Positions 59,037 through 64,000 of a stretch of 64,000 nt of DNA are shown one piece after another (position 1 is the stretch's first letter; the number at the start of each line of letters is the position of its first letter). This stretch comes from Yamagishiella unicocca (lineage: Eukaryota; Chlorophyta; Chlorophyceae; Chlamydomonadales; Volvocaceae): contig BDSL01000081.1 of NCBI GenBank assembly GCA_003116995.1, positions 355,501 to 419,500 on the forward strand, read 5' to 3'. The position numbers were made by a program, and so were the translations under genes. The notes beneath the pieces are model-generated. The model was given only the letters and a program-made list of their open reading frames with translations. It had not been told where the DNA came from and ran no database searches.

Positions 59037-60284
59037 GCGACGGCGGGGATGGCGGGGGACCAGCTGGTCTTGGAGGTGTCTGGAAGCGGGGCTTGGGGGG
59101 CCAGCTGGTGTTGGGAGGTGTCTGGTCGGTGCTAGGGCATCCGCCACCGCGCTTGCCACACTGTGTCTCCAACTTAGGGCGGCATGTGTCATGCCGGGTT
59201 TATGCACCCGGCATGATGCCTGGGCTGAGGGATGAACGTTGGGGTCTTGGGACGTGTTGAGATGCCGCAGTATTACGGCGCATTGAGGTTGTTGAGCATG
59301 TAACTAGCTTACAGCATAAGTAAGCAGGGTACACGGGCGAAAGGCGGGCAGGGCGGCGGGCTTGTTTCAGGCTTCTGGGGGGATCCGCGAGTGGGTTTTG
59401 GGCGCGCGAAGGGTCCTTTTCAAGTCGGTGTCGGCTTCCGGTGCCTGGTATTTGGGTTGATATACGTGTGGCATCGGCCGTCAAGATGGTCGAAGTAGTG
59501 TGCGTCCCTGGATGGGTGTTGTGTGTGTGGGGGGAAGGGGGGGCAGAGTCGGGAGTGGGAGAGGCAGGCGGCAGCGGATGTGACTGCAGGACGCCCTGCG
59601 CGACATATAGCGGTGCCTCCCGAGTGATGTAATGTTGGATACTCAGGTTCCTGCGCCGCATGTAGCCCTGCATGGCTCCCCGAGGAATTGCTCCACATTA
59701 ACTAAGCGAATTTTAGATCAGTTGATTGCATTTCTCCCTGAACGCGTTCCTTGTGTCGCTTCTTCGTTACCGACCCCTGGACCACCGAAGACAATAATTA
59801 CACAAGACAGCACCTACGTCACGCACTAGGTATTCCTTGTACTCTAGAATCACATGTGTCCCTGCACCGTCCTGGGCTTCTGCAAACAGGCGGTTTGCGA
59901 AGCGGTTGGAAATGACGAGCAGAAGAGCAGCTCGCACCCATCGCTTCGCCATCACTAGACGACGTGCACGTGTATAACTGTACGTTGTGTCTCAAAAGAA
60001 TAGTGGCCTCCCAACAACGGCATACGCATAGAAACACAAGGGCAGCCAAAATCGGTTTGCACTCTTTACATACTTTGGATCGTAAGGCGACTCATTGCAC
60101 CAGCTCATATTGAAACATAATTGCTTGCGGATGGGCGTCTGGGGCTTGAGCCATCGGTATGTGTCGAGATGAGCGGAAACCCGACATCGGCTGAAAATTC
60201 TCCAAAGTGATACATGGGCACGGATTTCGAGAGCTTCTAAGCCCTGAGCGGCATTGAGGCTACAGTAAAATTGCTTAAGGAAGG
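59037..60284. other. Intergenic region
   Basis: This holds the 3' UTR of the upstream gene and the promoter of the VPS16 gene. No gene is recognised on either strand. Confidence 0.5.
59299..59303 (+). terminator. Polyadenylation signal TGTAA for the LEA-like gene
   Basis: TGTAA lies about 265 nt beyond the stop at 59036. Confidence 0.45.
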
Positions 60285-63200
60285 ATGGCGGATGCAATGG
60301 CACAGCTCAGGACCCAGGCCGGTGAGTTAGCATCTCTGTAATGGCTTCTAAATAAGCATTCAGCATTGACCGTCTTCTGGCCTTTGAGCGTGGCCGACCA
60401 TTCAACTCCTCGCGCTTTCGCCACTTTGCCTTTCGCCCACACTGGCTCCCGGCCAGCGTCGCCCCTAACTTCGCATCCTCGATGTCACCTCCCCTCCCCC
60501 TCGCACCCTCGTACGACCCGCACTTCTTTCCCGCCTCAGCCCACCGTCTTCTCTCCCGCCTTCCCTACCCACCGTCTTGCACTACCTCCTTTCCCTCCCT
60601 TCGCCTCCTCCCCTCCATCCAACCGCCCGTCCACCCCCCAACCGCCAACCGCAGTGGGCGAGTGGGAGATGGTGGGCGAATGCTTCTTCTCTCGGGAGAC
60701 GTTGTTCGAGATGGGCTGGGGTGACTTCGACCCAGAAGACAAGAGGTGCGACCGCTGTCCCCTTTTCGGGCCCTACGCCTCTCTCCGTCGCTGCAGACGC
60801 GGCCCCGTCAACACCGCCCCCCACCTGTCGCTCTCGCTGTTGCGCTTTCGCTCGGCCGTACTTTTCGTTCAACCTAGTTAACGCCTTCACCTAAGCTGCT
60901 CAACTCCCAAACATCTCACCCTGCGCCCCTCTCCACCCCTGTCTGCCTCCGGGCCTGACTGCCCATGCGGCCCCCCACCTCCGCTTCCACCCCCACCCCC
61001 ACCTCCACCTCCACCTCCACCTCCACCCCCACCTCCACCCCCACCTCAACCTCCGCCGCCACCTCCACCCCCATCTCCACCTCCGCCGCCACCCCGGCCT
61101 CCCGCTCCGACCGCAGGCTGGCTTGCGCTTCTTTCGGCGGCCCCATCGCCGCCATTCGGGACGAGCGCCGTATCGTACTGGTGACCCAGGGGTCGTCCGC
61201 CGCCGCGCCAGGTGGCGGCCTCAAGCCGGTCCTCCGCACCTTCACCTCCGCCGGGGGATCGCTGGGGGCGGCCGTGTGGGAGGGCGGGCGGCTGGTGGGC
61301 TGGGGCTGGACGGAAGAGCAGCAGCTGGTGGTGGTGGAGGCCAGCGGCAAGGTGGGGGGAGGGCTGAGGCGACGCGGGTCGGGACGGGGGGGGACGTTCT
61401 CGGACAGTTTGGGGTTGTCCGGAAGAGGGGTGTTGGTTGGTGGCACGGTGGCACGCAGGTGAGGCAGGAGAGTATGCTTTGCTTGGTGCGTGCTGTCCCG
61501 GGTGATGTGGTGAGGGGGCCGTGAGGGCGTTGGACGAGTGCAGTACCCCCGGCGAGGTTGGCGGCCACCGCCTTCCGAGCTCAGGCACTGCTGAGGCACC
61601 CTCCCTGCTTGAGCCATCTGCCTCGGCAAGGAAATCTGTACGAACGCGTACGACGCCACGTCAGACGCCGTCACCACCACCGCCCGCTCCCTGCGCACCC
61701 GCTAAAACACCCGCCGTCACCCCCCAGGTGACCCTCTTCTCCCCCTTCGTCGAGAAGGTCCGGGAGTTCAGCTTCGGAGCCGCCGTCGAACGCGACGGCG
61801 TCGCATTTGCCAAGGTGTACGGCAGCGGCGTAGTGGTGGTTACGGAGCCGACACAGCAGCCGCCGCCGGCTGGCACCGCTGCCGCCGCCGCGGCCGCGGC
61901 CCCGCCAATCACTCCCGGCAGCATATGGGTGGTTTCTGACCTGAGGGATCCGCGACCTGTACGGCTGGCGGCGCCGCCGGCGACGGCAATCGGTCCTGGG
62001 ACCGCCGACGCCACTGGTGCCGCCGCTGGTGCCGCCGCTGGTGCCGCCGCTGGTGCTGGTGCTGGTGCTGGCGGGTTGGGGCGGGCGGGTCTGCCCCAGT
62101 GCCTGGCGGTTCTGGACCCTCGGTTCACGCTGTCCAGTGGGGTAGAGGTGGGTTTTGAGTGGGTGGCAGGGGGTGAGGGTCTTGGGGCAGCTGGGTGGCG
62201 CGGGTGTGTGTGTGTGTGAGGGCTGTGGGTGCGGGTCGTGTGCGCTGGGCGGCAGGGCCCTCCAGCCTGGGGTCGAGTCGTCTCATCCAGTCAGCGGCGG
62301 TCATCATCATACTCGGCCAGACCCGCAGCCCTCCGCCTTCCCCCCGACCCCCACGCCCTCTCTTCTTTTCATATTCTCTCTTCCCACCCACCCACCCTCT
62401 CTTTCCACCCGCCCACCCACCCGCCCACCCTCCCTCCCTGGGCCCCTGCTGCCTTGCCGCCCCCCTGCAGGTCCTTGCCGCGTACGGCAGGTCGTTGTGG
62501 CAGTTGGACGACGCCTCCGCCACCGACCACCACCCACCCGCGCTGCGGGCTGCAGGCGCTGCCGTACACCTGGCTGTCTCCCCGGACGGGGCCTTCGTGG
62601 CGCTATACACACGGGATGACCGGCTGGTGGTGCTGTCTGCGGGTAGGCAGGCGGATAGGAGGGGTGGTGGTGGTGGTGAGGGTGAGGGTGGGAGCTCCGA
62701 AACCAACCCGAGGGTACCAGACAGACCTCGGCTCCGAACCCGCCTGCCCTTGGGCAGCTGTGGGTGGCCAGCCCCAGCCCCCTCTCGCCTTCTGGTCTGC
62801 TGCTCGCTTGCTCCCATCGTTCGTCTCTGTGCCATGGTTGGAGTGTGGCTGGAGTGTGCCTAATCAGGCACCACCCCGCCCAACCCCGCACCCGCACCTC
62901 CTCCCCCCAGACCTCACCAAGCAGCTCACTGAGTTTGAAACCCGGGGAGCGGAGGAACCGCCCTCCGGGTTGCACTGGGTGGGCTCGGACGCGGTGCTGC
63001 TGACGTGGCCCGACACCGCCGTACTGGTGGGGCCGTACGGCGACAGCGCGCAGTGGAGCTTCTCGGAGGAGCTGGCGGCGGTGGGTCCGGGGGGAGGGGG
63101 GGTGAAGAGGGGCGGCCGGGTTTGGGTTTGGGGGAGTTAGGGGTGGTTGGGAAAGTGAGGTGGGAGCGGGATCACCTCGCCTCCCTTCCCTCGAAATCCT

Positions 63201-63870
63201 TCATCGAACCCCTTCATCGGACCCCTTCATCCTTCCGTCGCCTCATCTCGTTCCCAGCCAGCCAGCTGCGCCATCACCCCCGGCACGGGCAGCCACCTCC
63301 TGCCTCCCGCCCTCCGCCCCTCCCGCCCTCCGCCCCTCCTCCCTCCGCCGTACACACCCAGGTGGTTCCGGAGGTGGACGGCTGCCGGCTGCTGCTGGGC
63401 CGCAACCAGCAGCAGCTGGTGCGCAAGGTGCCGGACAGCTCCGTACAGGTTTGTACGGCAGGGAGGAAAGAGAGACTTGGGCGTTTCGGGGCACACCGGG
63501 TTAGCCACGTCTGCGACAGGAGCTGTCAGCTCGCCAGACCCGCCTCCACTGCCTCCGCCTCCCCCCCCTCTCCCGGGTTTCCCCTCATACCCCCCCCCCT
63601 TCCCTCTCCCCACCCCCGCAGGTGTTCCGGCCGGGGGCCACGGGCCCCGCCGCGCAGCTGTGGGACGCCCGGGCGCTGTACGACGATCAGAACCCCCGGT
63701 GCGACCGGATCCTCCGCAACATCCAGGTGGGGGCTGGGCGGGGGGAGCGGGGGGATGGGGGGGGGGGGCGGGTGTCAGGCGGCGGGACGTGTGCGGGCCC
63801 CAGTGGCTCTGCGGCCCCCAAGCACCACTGCGTCTTGCAGGTCCTGGCGCCCAATTTCTTTGACCGCTGA
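60285..63870 (+). CDS. VPS16: VPS16, N-terminal half (HOPS/CORVET tethering-complex subunit), eight or nine exons
   Basis: Exons 60285-60321, 60655-60745, 61117-61351, 61728-62147, 62471-62642, 62911-63080, 63362-63448 and 63622-63726; all phases agree. The protein follows plant VPS16 closely: WEMVGECFFSRETLFEMGW, LACASFGGPIAAIRDERRIV, VWEGGRLVGWGW, VSPDGAFVALYTRDDRLVV, LHWVGSDAVLLTW, LVGPYGD, then PDSSVQ and LYDDQNPRCDRILRNIQ. This is the N-terminal beta-propeller region; VPS16 joins VPS11, 18 and 33 in vacuolar membrane tethering and fusion. The start MADAMAQLRTQAVGEWE comes from a 37-nt first exon whose phase fits exactly. After exon 8, a 30-nt candidate exon (63841-63870) adds VLAPNFFDR and a stop, giving about 448 residues; family members are about twice as long. 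Either the gene continues past the window or it is truncated. Confidence 0.85.
60975..61100 (+). repeat. CCACCTCCACCCC repeat in VPS16 intron 2
   Basis: A run of (CCACCT/CCACCC)n hexamers just before the exon 3 acceptor, supplying a long pyrimidine-rich tract. Confidence 0.85.
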
Positions 63871-63969
63871 CCAGCGAGCGAGACGGCCGCGCCCCAGTAG
63901 CAGTCGTGTTGGGTCCGTCCTCGCCGGCACACCACCCACTCCCTCCGCCCCTAACCAAACCCTGGTTTC

Positions 63970-63974
63970 TGTAA
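63970..63974 (+). terminator. TGTAA 100 nt after the candidate VPS16 stop
   Basis: TGTAA lies 100 nt beyond the TGA at 63868-63870. If used, it would make the short VPS16 reading a complete transcript; it could equally be chance sequence in an intron. Confidence 0.3.
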
Positions 63975-64000
63975 CCCCCCAAACCCACCCCTCCCAAACC

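Overview
The window looks like nuclear DNA of a chlorophyte green alga, most likely of the volvocine (Chlamydomonadales) kind. Coding sequence is very GC-rich with strong third-position G/C bias. Genes are cut by many short GT-AG introns. CAG/GGC microsatellites encode polyQ and polyG, and the algal polyadenylation signal TGTAA lies downstream of several genes. There are no operons, CRISPR arrays or bacterial-type features. All gene models were built by hand, by joining exons whose splice phases agree and whose protein matches or extends a family pattern.

Layout. 1-0.25 kb: one internal exon of a minus-strand gene leaving the left edge. 3.66-8.0 kb (+): a four-exon DNMT2/TRDMT1-type methyltransferase with an unusually long N-terminus. 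10.7-20.6 kb (-): a nine-exon gene for a predicted secreted/membrane protein of about 1459 residues. It carries a ricin-B-type beta-trefoil lectin region, a cyanovirin-N homology (CVNH)-like domain, a proline-rich hinge and a multi-pass membrane region; its largest internal intron holds a probable 1.4-kb insertion. 20.6-25.8 kb: intergenic, with diverged repeats and a long near-perfect hairpin. 25.8-28.1 kb (+): a cyclin-box protein. 32.0-39.65 kb (+): a nine-exon, polyQ-rich protein of unknown function. 43.07-44.88 kb (+) and 48.82-51.66 kb (+): two related, largely disordered proteins of an unrecognised family. 53.45-55.79 kb (+): a six-exon ankyrin-repeat protein. 56.96-59.04 kb (+): a small, possibly mitochondrial, LEA-like protein. 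60.29-63.87 kb (+): the N-terminal half of VPS16 (HOPS/CORVET).

The genes do not form an evident pathway; this is an ordinary eukaryotic gene neighbourhood. The most unusual items are the lectin/CVNH membrane protein, the paralogous pair around 43-52 kb, and a short dispersed intronic element built around CATCCACGGGTCTTCCTCG. Three copies of that element sit just upstream of 3' splice sites. One of them lies in an intron that is missing at the matching place in the paralogous gene, as expected if the element creates or rides in introns. No searches or folding programs were run: domain calls rest on recognised sequence patterns, and start codons and some splice sites are best guesses.
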